Positions 46,673-58,800 of a stretch of DNA of 64,000 nt are shown here, piece by piece. A program made the position numbers and the translations under genes. Origin of the DNA: Tridacna crocea. Its lineage: Eukaryota > Mollusca > Bivalvia > Cardiida > Cardiidae. The first letter of the stretch is position 1. Every line of letters begins with the position of its first letter. The notes below the pieces were generated by a model that worked only from the letters and a program-made list of their open reading frames with translations, did not search any database and was not told the origin of the DNA. Location of the stretch: positions 14,269,290 to 14,333,289 of the forward strand of contig OX031061.1 of assembly GCA_943736015.1 (NCBI GenBank). Reading direction: 5' to 3'.

Positions 46673-49600
46673 ATGGACAGGACGAAGGCTAGAGAATTTC
46701 GAAATAGAACGAGGTTTGGGACAAGACTAAAGTACACCACACGTCCAGGCGTTCCAGCTTCTCCGACGGCGCCCTCATTCGTCATAGAACGCAGACTACC
46801 CAAAAACTACAAAACTATCAAGACTTCCTCACGTTCGACTGTCGCAACGTCATCAAGCTTATCGACCTTTAACTTGGAGGAAGATTTAACAACAGAAAGA
46901 TTTTCCCCAAATCACGAGGACGCTGTCAGAGAAAAGACAGTATCCCCAAAACAAGCCTTTGACAGTAACAAACAGTCAAGCGATGATCATGAGGACACAG
47001 GTATAATAAGTAGAAAGGTTACCGAAAACTTACCTTATATACTAAGTAAAAAGAATCAAGACGATGTGAAAGTTTCTGGATATGAAGTCCATGAACAGCC
47101 TTATAAAAACATAGAAGAAACGAAATCTAGAAAACCAAAATTTATTAAAAGTAACGAGGAGAACATAAACTTAATACCAGATGAGAATCTTGATGAAAAG
47201 AAAGGAAAAGATCATGCAGCTTACCATGAATCTGCTTTGACTGACAGTTTTGAAGGCGGTGACAATACCTTTATTACTAATAGCAAATCTGTAAAGGACA
47301 GAGAAACAAAAAGGCTAAAAAAGGTATCGAAAACGCCTATAAATGAAACTTCTACAAATGACGAGACAGAGAGAAATTGGCAACCAATAACATCTAAACC
47401 AAGAGTAAATGGTGCTCAAGATCCACGTGACAGATGTCTAAATGAGTGCGGGAAATGTGGTGACGCCGAGAATAAGTTGAAATTACTGCCATGTTTACAT
47501 TCATTCTGTCTGAAATGTTTGAATGGTTTGATGACCGAAAAACACAGGTATGTATATCGTTGAAGGTTTTTATCCTAATTTCTGTGTAAGTATTAACGCT
47601 TTACCACACAATGCCGAGTTTAACGACCCTGAGAAAGAAGCCTTTTTAAACAGTTAGCGAAAAGAAAAAATGCAGGTGACCTACGTTATCTCCCTTTGCT
47701 GCAAGTTTTTTGTCTTTTTTCAAAAGATAGAAACATTAGGGCAAATAAATTAGGGCATATTTTTATATTACAATGTATGTTCTTTTTCGATCTTGAACAT
47801 CAAATGCTATTAAAATGTTATAGAAGTATTACTGGTGATATTTGCTGATGATATAGAATGTATTTCTGACACTATATCAGGCCTGCAAAAACAGCTTAAT
47901 ATTTTGAGCACATACTGTGCAACATATAAACTACAGGTAAATATCGATAAAACCAAAGTTTTAATATCTAAAAAAGGAGATCAACTTTCTAGACGAGAGA
48001 AATAGTACTATAATGGTCATGTTCTTGAAACTGTAAATGGCTTTTCTTACGTGAGCAATCTTTCAATGTATAAATGGCAGAGTCAGCATCAATAAAGGCA
48101 AGACGTGTGTCTGATTGTTTGATTCATTTAATGAAATGTCATAGATCTATATACCAGTTAAACATTTTTCACAGTTTTTGATTATAAAGTATGCTCCATG
48201 TTATTCTATGGTACAGAAATTTGGGGATTACAACCAATTAACTGCATTGAAAAGCCTCAGACATATGCCTGTAAAAGATTTCTAGATGTTAACGATCAAT
48301 GCTGTAACGATGTTATTTTGGGCAACTTGGGTAGATTTCCCCTGTATACTCTGTTAAAAGATGCTTATCTTATTGTATTAGGATAATCAGTCAACCAGAA
48401 ACAAGATACGTAAAACCGTGTTATATGTTAAAGGTTCTATCGGGCTCGTTAATTGGGTTACTGATGTCAGTACTGTTTTACATTAAAAAAGATATGGATA
48501 TGTGTTGGAAAGTAAAAACGTACCTTATCCAAATCATTTCATTATTAATTCTGTTAATAGGTTAAAAGACCAATATATCCAAATCTGGAGAACGAATATC
48601 TGTAATAATCCAAAACTAGTGTTCTACAAAAATTTTAAACAACATTTTGGTATGGAGTTGTACATTTCAAAAATTGGTATTTCTAAGTTTAGGAGGATTT
48701 TAGCTATGTTTAGAAGCTCATCGCATAGGTAGACATTGTGATATTCAAGGAGACGACAGACATTGTGTATATTGTGAAACTATCAAAGAAGATGAATATC
48801 ATTTTGTTTTATTATGCCCATTGTATGAGAACCTTCGTGTGGAATATATACCCATTTTTTACATACGCAATAGAACGCAGGAACATTTTGTAAATTTGAT
48901 GTCTTGTAATAATGCTGAAACAATAGAACAGTTGTCTATGTATCTCTACATTGCATTCGAAACGAGGAACGACTTTCTGTTTGACAGAGAGTTAAATGAT
49001 AACCTTTGATATAGTCTCAAGAATTTCAAATACCCCATATTTTCCTTCAACTGTATGTTCATGCAAGGTCCATTATTTGTATTAAGGTAGAACTAGTTAA
49101 TCTTATGCTACCTTTTGTATTATACAATGTGATATTTATTGTACACGGGCCGGTGGCCTTACACACAGAATAAACTATTGAATTGAATTGAGAATTTCCA
49201 ACTGCGTTCGTAATTTCTGAAAAAAGTACTATGATTAAGTGCTACCATAAGATTTCTATGGTGTCAAATAATATAAAGGACTACGATTTTATATTCCGTT
49301 GGAATGAACTACCACCTAAAGAATAAAACATCCAACAGATCCATAGCATTATTTGACCAATGGTCATGATTGTGATTGGCATTTTCTATTAATTACTCGA
49401 TAGAGCGATAGTCTACAATCAGTTTATCAAATAACTTTAGTGTTTACCTTTTAGGTTCAGTTGTTTGCAAGAATCTTTTTTAAAATTTTGGACATCCACC
49501 CTTTTGAACATATCAATCTTTGCCCGAGACTGACATCGCCTGCAAATATTTAAAATCGAATGGACAATGTACGCGAAATTCGACTTCTCTTGCAATATTG

Positions 49601-51343
49601 CAAACTTTGTTGTCACATCAGGAATGCCAGGTGTTGTTTTTCTACAGATTCCTAACTCACATTTAATTCTTTATCAATTTCTATTTCAGAAAAATGATTC
49701 AATGCACTCTGTGCGGGTCCAAATCAGCAGTACCAACAACAGGACTTGAAGCCCTCGAAAATAATTACTACTTCCATTTCTCCGAGCTTTCCTTGTCAGA
49801 GAATGACAGATGCGATATTTGTTCTGCTAAAACGCCAGTTTCTAGATGTACAGAATGCAAACTAAACCTCTGCTCCGACTGTGTCACAGACCATCTTTCA
49901 GACTCAGATAAAAACCATTATGTAGTGAATGTAAATATAGAAATGATTGGACATGCGCCATGGAACGCTCCCTGCAGCCGACACAACCCCTTCAATCTTG
50001 AATTGTTCTGTATAAACTGCTCCCAGTTGATATGTGGACGATGTGCCCTAGAATCTCACAACAATCATGTAACAGAGAATGCAGAGCATTACGCACGTGA
50101 TAAAAGGAGAGAACTTGAGACCAGGCTTGCAGATCATCTGTCGTCGAAAATTGTTTCAAACATAGACGATCATATTAAACTTCTCAAAAGAGAAAAAGAG
50201 AGTGTTCAAAAAGACATAGATAAAACTGTTGCATCGATCAAGAACCACGTCAATACTTTGAAAGACAAACTTGACGAATTCTGCGCTCAAGTTGTCGGCG
50301 ATGTTGAGCATAAAGGAGAAGTTTATTCAAAGTCTTTTGACAAACGAATCGATTCTGTTCAGCAAAAACGAAAAGCAACTTATATCTCACTAGAGACTTT
50401 AAAACAGATAGTTCATAGAACAAGAGATATTGAATTAATCACAAAGCATTCGAGTCTTGTTGACATTTTGTCCGATTTAAGTTTGGAAAACAAGTTAGAT
50501 ATTGTTCCACACTTGGAAGTAAGTTACATCTCCCTACTAGATTCTTTGAACAAGTCAGTAGGTCGCGTCAACGTAAATGCTCAACTAACAAAGACATTAG
50601 TGTTCGCCGAAGAAATCTCCGTTCAGTTTCCAAGACATGTAGTATCGATTTGTCCTATAGACACCACAAGAGCATGGGTTGGGTTTCGTAAGCATATACA
50701 GCAATGTACAAAAGATGGCAATCTTGGTCTACGTATTGGAGTCAATGACTTTGTGGTGTCCATCGACAAGAGTTCAGGAGATACGCTGTATATTGCCTGT
50801 AGAACATGTGTTAAAGTTTTAAGTAATAAAATGATGTTAAAGGAAGCATTCTCATTGGCTCATGAACCTAGTGACATGAAATTCAATCAAATGGATGAAA
50901 TAGTCATTGCTTTCAAAGATGCCAGGCGTGTTGCTCTATTTAGTAATCGAGGTGTACTTTTGAAAGAATTCGATATACGCCATTTTGGTTACAGATTTGG
51001 TGTGAGAATGAATGATCCGTGGAAACTTGCGATAACGGACAACCACGATATATTGCTGACGGATTATACATCAGAACATATTGCTGTATTTGACGAAAAT
51101 TGTGAAATGAAAAGTACATTTAGGAGTAACGTATACAAGCAAGCGTCTATTGCCTATGATTCAGGATTGCTACATATCATAGACTATAAGCGAGATTGTC
51201 TGAATCTGTTTTCGGAGGATGGTTACTTTCTGCAGAGTCAACCATTGGAGGGATTGAAGGCCCCAAGTTGTATAGCAGTCAAGTTCGGATATGTTTGGAT
51301 AGGGTCGTGGAATGGACTGGTTAAATATTACCGTGTCAAGTAA
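46673..51343 (+). CDS. TRIM-like RING/B-box E3 ubiquitin ligase with C-terminal propeller-like domain
   Basis: Exons 46673-47547 and 49690-51343 (donor gtatgt, acceptor tttcag, split arginine codon) give 842 residues. Order: a charged, disordered N-terminal tail (1-254); a C3HC4 RING (C259, C262, C274, H276, C279, C282 from exon 1, C297 and C300 from exon 2); B-box 1 (about 333-368); B-box 2 (C387 to H418, CSRH...C..C...C..C...H..H); coiled coil (about 430-565); and a beta-rich C-terminal region (about 580-842). The last resembles the NHL or propeller ends of TRIM2/3/56/71-like proteins greatly expanded in bivalves. Such proteins attach ubiquitin to bound targets, often in innate immunity. 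The RING, normally near the N-terminus, here follows a tail of about 254 residues. The start is the first ATG of the open frame after a plausible acceptor; a later start within the tail cannot be excluded. Confidence 0.9.
47592..47720. repeat. Family A half-element in the TRIM-like intron
   Basis: aacgctttaccacacaatgc, cgaccctgagaaagaagcct and a worn hairpin arm. The right half is missing; the LINE fragment begins about 110 bases later. Confidence 0.55.
47830..49191 (+). mobile_element. 5'-truncated non-LTR retrotransposon (LINE) in the TRIM-like intron
   Basis: The reverse-transcriptase catalytic box reads IFADDIECIS, followed by a helix with KLQVNIDKTKVLI. Further on, SMLFYGTEIWGLQPI and the C-rich CNDVILGNLGRFP match the end of LINE ORF2 proteins of the CR1/Jockey/L2 type. 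The C-terminal region CIYCETIKEDEYHFVLLCPL carries the cysteine/histidine motif typical there. The 3' tail ends ggtggccttacacacagaat, then aataaactattgaattgaattg. Several stops and frame changes interrupt it (for example after RREK near 48005 and after LIVLG near 48385), so it is dead. Same strand as the host gene. Confidence 0.85.
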
Positions 51344-51980
51344 AAGTTGGGGGTGGGGTAGGGTGGGGATGTGAACCGCCAAAATCATAATGTATGGATA
51401 TGGTTTAAATGATTTCGTGGTTACACATAACTATTTCCCAAACATCTGCTGTAGGGAGATATAATATACTTCAGGCAATGAAGAAAGTATTAGTTCTGCT
51501 TATATACATTTAAGACTGATCACGCGTAGAGAAATGTTTGCTGCTGAATGCGAGCAATATATTTTATCGGCGCTTTGGAAAAGGGGATTCAGTGCATCTC
51601 TATGATTCTTTTTGTAAAACAAGTCATTTCAGAACTTATGATCCATTAAATTATTTTTTTTCGAAAAGCTGACTAAATTATAAGGTATGGTCCTTCGATA
51701 TATTAAAATTTGACCCTAGGTCAGCAAGTGCAGACTGTGCAGGCTGATCAGGCCAGGTAGTTTTTGCCGATGCATGAAATCTTCATTTAATAGAGAATGG
51801 CTACTTACTTCTGGGAGGTATCTTTGCAAGGATATGCGTCAATTATACGCGTAAGAGTTGATTTTTGTTTGTCTGAAACTGGTAAGGGGTTAAACAGTGT
51901 GAATAACAAGACCAAGAATCAAACCTCACTATTTCTGGTACTTATTTGATGTTTATCCTCTAACTACAAGCTTATTATAA
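51344..51980. other. Region downstream of the TRIM-like gene
   Basis: Presumed 3' UTR and intergenic DNA. A worn family J word (gaccctaggtcagcaagtgc, gtgcaggctgatcagg) lies near 51710-51760. No exon was found. Confidence 0.4.
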
Positions 51981-51984
51981 TCCG

Positions 51985-52192
51985 CTAACCCTTTACTAAA
52001 CTATTCACGTTTAACAAGCCCGTGTTAGAAGCCTTTTGCAAACAATATGGTAATCAGCATTTTCTCCTTTTACCACTATGCTTCTTTGCACAATCAGAGA
52101 ATTAATGCTCTTTTTTATCAGTTTTGAATCTGTTCCTCGCAGACGTTTTGAGTTTGGAATGATCGATATTTCGTTGTATGGTAAAGAGTAAA
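51985..52192. mobile_element. Family A element, diverged
   Basis: ctaaccctttactaaactat at the left, tcgttgtatggtaaagagta at the right. Only one arm of the hairpin is clear (agcattttctccttttacca). Confidence 0.65.
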
Positions 52193-52299
52193 GCATTACG
52201 GCATGTAAAATGCTTAGATTAGATGCAGGTGTCACATATTTTCTGGATTAGCTGACAGATTTACCAGTATAATTAAAAGGCGATAAAGTGCCTAACGAC

Positions 52300-52372
52300 C
52301 ATTTTGTGTGTGTACGTGTGGCTGTGTGCTTGCGTGGGCGCATGTGTGTATGCGCGCGCGTATGTGTGTAAA
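52300..52372. repeat. GT-rich microsatellite
   Basis: Alternating gtgtgt and gcgcgc words with interruptions. Confidence 0.75.
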
Positions 52373-53149
52373 TTGAATGGACCATGGTCTTAGAAAAATG
52401 GGGATTTTATGCATGTTCAAAAAATGTATGTTGGAAATAAATCGTTTTTATGCAGTAAATGGTGTTTCCCATATTTCAAAGTCCTACTTTTGCCACAATA
52501 GTATCAAATGTTTTCAAATACAGTCACTCCTTTTCTCACAGTTATCGAATTTCTATAAATATATGTACTGGGGTTGGAACAAAGGCATGAATTATTGCTT
52601 ACTCATTGCATGTCACTTACAAGCACTGAAGAAGGAAGAAATCCTGCCATAAAGTTTTCAAGGGCAGATAACCACAAACCTTGCGGCAAAAGACTCGAAT
52701 GCATTTAGCAAATAGAAACAATGGAGATAATTCTTGTGGAATCACAAGAATTGAACTTGTCCATAACGTTTTTCTTATAAAGTCTGTTGAATTACGTGCA
52801 ATAAGTCGTCTTTACTGTTATTTGGAGCGTCAAAGAATACTTTTACTACAATAAAGGTATCCAATGTTAAATAAATATTGGTTTGATGCACCGCGGCGAA
52901 TACTCGTGAAATCCCCTTAGTCGTAATAGAAAATAATCTTTGCTTTTGACCACAATAACATTATAGAAAAGAAATGACAATGTTTTCTAGAAGTACACGT
53001 GGAAAAATTGACAAAAGCTGGAAAAAAAAAAAAAAAAAACTATCAACATGGAAAAGTAGCCATTTTTCTAAGTTCGACTGACGAGTCAGATTGTCACAAA
53101 ACGACAAAGACCCAGATCATCTTTAAAAATTATGCGCACTGAAAAATGA

Positions 53150-53420
53150 CTGTGCAGAATTGAAATACAAAATTTATTTATCGCCCCATTACCCATTATG
53201 GGAAAAAGGTACCAACTGACATTATGGCCAAATTCGACATTTAGCAAGATTTGATGTGTTTTATAGCAATATTAGATGTGTAAAAGTGATAAACGAACTG
53301 CAAACAATATAGGGTCATGTGAAAAGATACCATGAAGAAATCTGGATTTTTGTTTTTCTAAAAGGTACCAACTGACTTACTGGTTGTGCAAAAAGGTACC
53401 CACAAGGTATCAGGGTATCT
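53150..53420. repeat. Short dispersed word repeated three times
   Basis: aaaaaggtaccaactgac at about 53203, aaaaggtaccaactgac at about 53359, and aaaaaggtacccacaagg at about 53390. It may be the edge of the degraded element that follows. Confidence 0.45.
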
Positions 53421-53639
53421 TTTAGCATTACAAAATTAAGAGGATTCAGCAATCATTATATATTGGTTAGTCACTTTGTACCTACTGTCACTATATTAAA
53501 TATACGAACCAGATCCTGATAGGGCTATTAAATATCGCTGTGTTGTTTCTACCAATTAATTTTTACTCGAAAAAAATTGTGGATAGTTTTTAAACACATC
53601 TACACGAAGAGGTGAAACATACGACAGTTATACAAAAAA

Positions 53640-55030
53640 TGTGTATTATTCTGGCTGTATGCTTTATCTTTACTTTCAATGAGAAACAGGGATATACATG
53701 CAAAAACTTCTCTGTTCAACTTCTGATATCAGAAGAAAAACAATAGATGACACTCTTTTTAAAAAAGGAATGTATAGCAAAATTTTTGAGATGGTAAAAA
53801 ACAAAAACAAGATTCAGCAATAGATTCTGACACAGATGACTTTGTTAGGAGTCTTGTTGAATCCTTTCCTATGATGGAATCTAATTTTGCCAGAAAATCT
53901 TCCAAGAAACAGTGTTTATCTCATTTTAACATAAAAGATGTGGGATTTATACAAATGTAGCTGTGTGGAAAAGGCAATGTGTAGAAAGTTACTTTTACTG
54001 AATACTTCAATTTTGCCTTTTCAAAGAAAGACTGGAGCTCCATGCCTACTTTACACGATAGAAGAAAAGAAGCAGGTCTTTTGTCTGGCACGATTTGTAT
54101 GGAAAGGGAATACAACATTTATAACAAGACAGATCATGTGAGGAAAAGTCAAAAGGGAGAGAAAAAGCCAGTGTCTGCATATATGTATCAACTTTTGATA
54201 AATAGGCATCTTTACAACACACTGTCCTTTTGTGAATCAACTCTGTACCTCAGAAACCTGCATCTGTGAATTGACTTAATACTCTCCGGCTGAATAACAT
54301 GTTGCTTATCATCTTTGTGATAAAAACATTGTAAACGAGACTCTTGTGAAATTGCAACATGATTTAAAAAAAGGGGGCTTCAAGGGCACAATGTCCAGGA
54401 AATAGTATACTTTCCGAGTCTTTGTGCGGTCAAACAGAAACCAGAGTGTAATTGCATCCCTTTCGATTTGTTTATTGGAAGACCCAACTGTAAGCCAATC
54501 AGTCACAAATTTCAACTACCAGGTCATTCTCAGATGCAGTGTGATTTGGTTCTTTCAACAAATGAAGGGACAAATATTAGAATATCAATCTATAATCCGT
54601 CAACTGAGCCTCTGGCTACAAAATTACAGCTTTACATCCTTGTCCCAATAACATTCAATTATGCCATTACTTTTTAAAACAATTTTACGAAATACATCTT
54701 AATAAAATGTTTTCAAGGCACAAAAAAAGCTCAGCCTGCTGGCAAGAATTTCAAGCTGAATTAAAAATGTGTCACAATTCAACGCAGAAAGTGTCTGCAT
54801 TTTATACAAAGGCAATAGTATTAGAAGAATATCATAATTTGCATTCAATTTTACTTACAAGCAAAACACAAAAGCATTTTCTTGCTTTTGAATCATATAA
54901 TGATAGTCCTTATGTTTATTAGACTCTTATTACATAAAAGAATTAATATTCATCAAATGAGATTTAGGAGAAAATGATGTTTATAAGCGTTTTCATGTCT
55001 CACTGTTAACTTTAGAAGAAGAAAAAGAAT
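53640..55030 (+). pseudogene. Degraded protein-coding relic, probably of a mobile element
   Basis: One stretch reads DSDTDDFVRSLVESFPMMES followed by a basic segment and LSHFNIKDVGF. This FVR..ESFP..ES pattern occurs at the start of transposon-derived proteins common in invertebrates (from memory; family name uncertain). Later stretches read as protein in pieces. The coding text is broken in several places and nothing suggests a working gene. Confidence 0.4.
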
Positions 55031-55659
55031 CTTAGTTTATACATAAAAGAAAATAATACTCATGAAATGGGCGGTAACCTGTTGTCATATGGCCCCTTTT
55101 TGACGGAGAAATGTGCACAGAAACATATAATATCTTATGTCTACTTATCCATTACTTGTGTCATTTCTTCCATGGAAATTCAAAACTAGAAACATTTGAA
55201 TCGGTACAACTACAAAAATTAGCACATCCCGGAATTACAGGTACCCGCGCTTAAGTTTTGCACCGTAAACTTCCGTCTATAAGAAATTTGGCGCTCTCAG
55301 TCAAAATTCTTGTTTGTAGTTTGATCTTGATTTTTCAATATCCCTAAAAAGGTTCTTGAGTAGAGCTTGGAAGCCTAAAGGTTAACCTTGCCAGATGACG
55401 CATTATCATTGTTTAACTATAGAAAATCACGCATGCGCATATCACAGTCTGCTTAATTATTACATTATATTTTCGTCTGTGACCATGTATGTATTCTGGT
55501 CTTTCCTCTTTCATGTCTCTTAGTGCGAAATTGATAGAATCTGACTGTAGAATATCTCTTTTAAAACTGGATATTAGATTGTGAAAATTATGTCTTTTAT
55601 ATCTGGATATCACATACTATTTCCATTTCAAAAAATGTATTCCTAAGTAAGTAGCGTTC

Positions 55660-55852
55660 ATAGCCCGCGTAGATCAAGATCAAAATGAAAATAATCACAG
55701 AAACCTCCTTTTGCCAGGACAAAGCTCATTTAATGCATTAAATTCAATTTAAGTGCAAAACACAAAATATTTTTTGCATCAAGTAACGGACAATTTAGAT
55801 CAAATATTACAATGTATGATCTGTGAAGTCTGGTCTTGATCTACCCCGTTCG
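55660..55852. repeat. Worn family C pieces before the P4HA-like gene
   Basis: cgcgtagatcaagatcaaaa near 55667 and gtctggtcttgatctacccc near 55828 look like the two arms of one family C unit separated by about 120 bases. Confidence 0.45.
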
Positions 55853-55885
55853 CAGAAGTAATCCGCGAAGTTAATAGGACTTACA

Positions 55886-58800
55886 ATGACTACAACAGTA
55901 TTCTTGGATATTACCTCCCTTGTTTACCTTGTCTTGTTCTGTGCTGTCGCCGGAGACTTGGACTTTATACATAGATCTACAGAACACCTGGTGATGTCGT
56001 TAAAATATGCACGACATATACTATATGGACAAGGTTTCTCACAGATACCTGGCAAACGCGACTTCAATGGGTGGGTTTATATTATATTTTTATTTTTCAT
56101 TATACTATACAAAAATTAGTAACTATATTAGACTTATTATACTGCAAAAGAATTTCTTGCGATCAGAGTAAACAATATGCCACGAACGTTATTAGTTGCA
56201 CGGTCGGTTGACAAGGGACTCGGAAACTTGTCCACGGCTGTTGCGAATCATGTCACCAAACTGGTTTGCTTAACAGGCTGAAAATGAACATTAGGATTTT
56301 TGTTTTGTGAGTTTGCAAATGAAAACATGCAGTAAATGAGAAAGACAACTGTTTTTTGCTTTCTAAATATGAAGATGGTACTAGATAATTTGTTAAACAA
56401 TGTGATGAGCTGACTAAAAATAAAGATGATGAGCTTGTTTCTGGTCAAATGCCCGAAGATATTGAAAATGTTTAATTCTTCATCGATGAGACTTCTCTAC
56501 ACTATCTTTCAAAACTTAATCCAAACGATGACAGTTTTTGACAATACCCTCGAGATTCTTTTATTCCAAATGACGATATGTATACGTTACAAGAACATAC
56601 CTACTGTAGGCACAACCTGTCCAATTTCATGTAAAGTATGAGCAAACAGGCGCAAACTTTCTAGAGTTTACACTTATCAACCTATAAGGGTGACAAGCAC
56701 AAGCATTCTCAGCCAAAAATATTTCTCTGCTGCTCAAATTTTGGCTGTTACTGGTCATAAGTCTGTGTCATCTTTGGCAGTATATCAAAAATTCACAGAC
56801 AGGGAAAAAGCATGCTATGGAATCTCTTACAAAAGAAAGACTACTCCATGTCCCCTTAACAATCACAGCACTACCTGGTAGAGCCATTCAATATTCCGTC
56901 TTGGCCACAAAGAGTATCCATCCAGTCCCTTTTGTATTACAAAACACATTAACTGGCCGTACAACTACCTTCTTGTTGAAATGTCCCTGCATTCTAATTC
57001 GTCCTAAATGTTCTTAGATCTCTAATTTTGTGACTGGATCACGAGGGACAGAGGGTGTATACTTTTAATGGCATTTCAGTCAGCATAATTATAATGCATA
57101 ATTAAGACTAATGATCAGAACAAATTTTGTCATATGATCTCGATGTGACTGCACAGAACAACATTTAGCTGCTTTTATACTTCACAAGGATGAGGCACAA
57201 TACATTTGGTGATGATAATGATAATGACCATTATGGTATAGTGGTGATAATGCTGCTGCTGCTACTGATGATGATGATGACGACGACACTGATAAAAATA
57301 GTGAAAATGATGATGATACTAAAATTGATGAGAGATAGCAGGAAAATATTCTAGATAACTTTACTTAAGTACCTATTTTTTGCAGTCTGAAGTTTGACGT
57401 GGATTTCTATCTATCTTTGAAAGACAAATGGTCCTACGGTATATCAGGACACCCTATATACTGTCACAGAGCGATCAGACAGCTGTACCAGCTCCGGGAT
57501 CGACTCAACAATACCAGGGAAATTCTTTCACAAATGCCAGGTTTGTAATCAATTGCAAGAGTTATCGAAAAACGTAGACTCATCCCGTAACACATAATTC
57601 TAAGCTCTAGCGACCCCGAGAAATAAGGGGCTAAGACAGTGGAAAGGATACCAAAGTAATCATACTGTAAGCCTTTCAATCTTAATTCTTTAATGTACGG
57701 CACAGTTATAGACCTGCCGAAATCAAGAGAGCTCGCAGATGGCTGCTAAAATGTGGCTCAAAGGATGACATTTGTGCTCGATAGGACAGAAACCATTGCG
57801 CGAAAAGGAGAAAATGCTTGTCATCAACATGTTCTTCCTTTCCAACTGTTGTTTTTCAAAAGTTAAATGAAATAAATATAGTCACTCAGTTTTTCAATAT
57901 TTGGGCCAGCGGCCTTTCTCAAAAAAAGAAACGTAAATTTATCTACTTTGTAGATGCACGTCGTATGCCATTGTTGTATACAGGATGTGACGTCATTGTG
58001 AAATACACAACGTTTGATCCCGCGCTAATTAAATTAACGTTAATTGATAGCAGGAATCTTTGACGTTACACCCCGCCGGTGTAACGCAGAAAAATGACCC
58101 CCATTACAAAATGACCCCCGGGTCATTTCTCGACGTAGAGGAATGACCCATGGATCATTTTTCGACGTAGAGGAATGACCCGGGTCATTTTTCGACGTCG
58201 AGAAATGACCCGGGGGTCATTTTTCGACGTCGAAAAATGACCCGTGGGTCATTATTCTACGTCGAAAAATGACCCATGGGTCATTTTGTAATGGGGGTCA
58301 TTTCTCTGCATTACACCGGCCGGTGAGTCCGTAATTTCTGTATCCAAGTTGATTCGTACATCAATCTCTCTGTCTTGCAGCCTGATTTTATTTGTTGTAA
58401 TATAGAAAAAACAGCATCCTCTTCTGAATGGTCTTTCTTTGGAAAATGACCGTTAATCGGTTTGTCTTTCTGCAACTTAATGTCATGCAAGTGCTCCGTC
58501 ATCCTCTCATTTAACTGTCGTTCAGTCTCTCCAACATATACCACCGTTTCACACTTCTTACAGCTTATTGAGTAGACTACGCTGTGCTGTCTACAATTGT
58601 TGTAATTCGGGATTTTGAACCCTTCTCTGTTGTACTAATAATTTTATCGCTGTCGGAAATGTGGGCACATTTGTGGCAATCTAATTTGCATGGTTTACTT
58701 GATTTTTTAACCTGTTTATTCGTCTTTCCATGAACTAAAGAGTCGCCAAGATTTCTTTCCCTTCTGTATGCAACCATAGGAGGTTCTTGAAACACTTTCG

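Noticed and set aside
58310-58345. Possible hammerhead ribozyme core (ggtgagtccgtaatttc) near the Penelope-like element
   Set aside because: Penelope-like elements are known to carry hammerheads, but the CTGATGA and GAAA core with paired stems is not present here on either strand.
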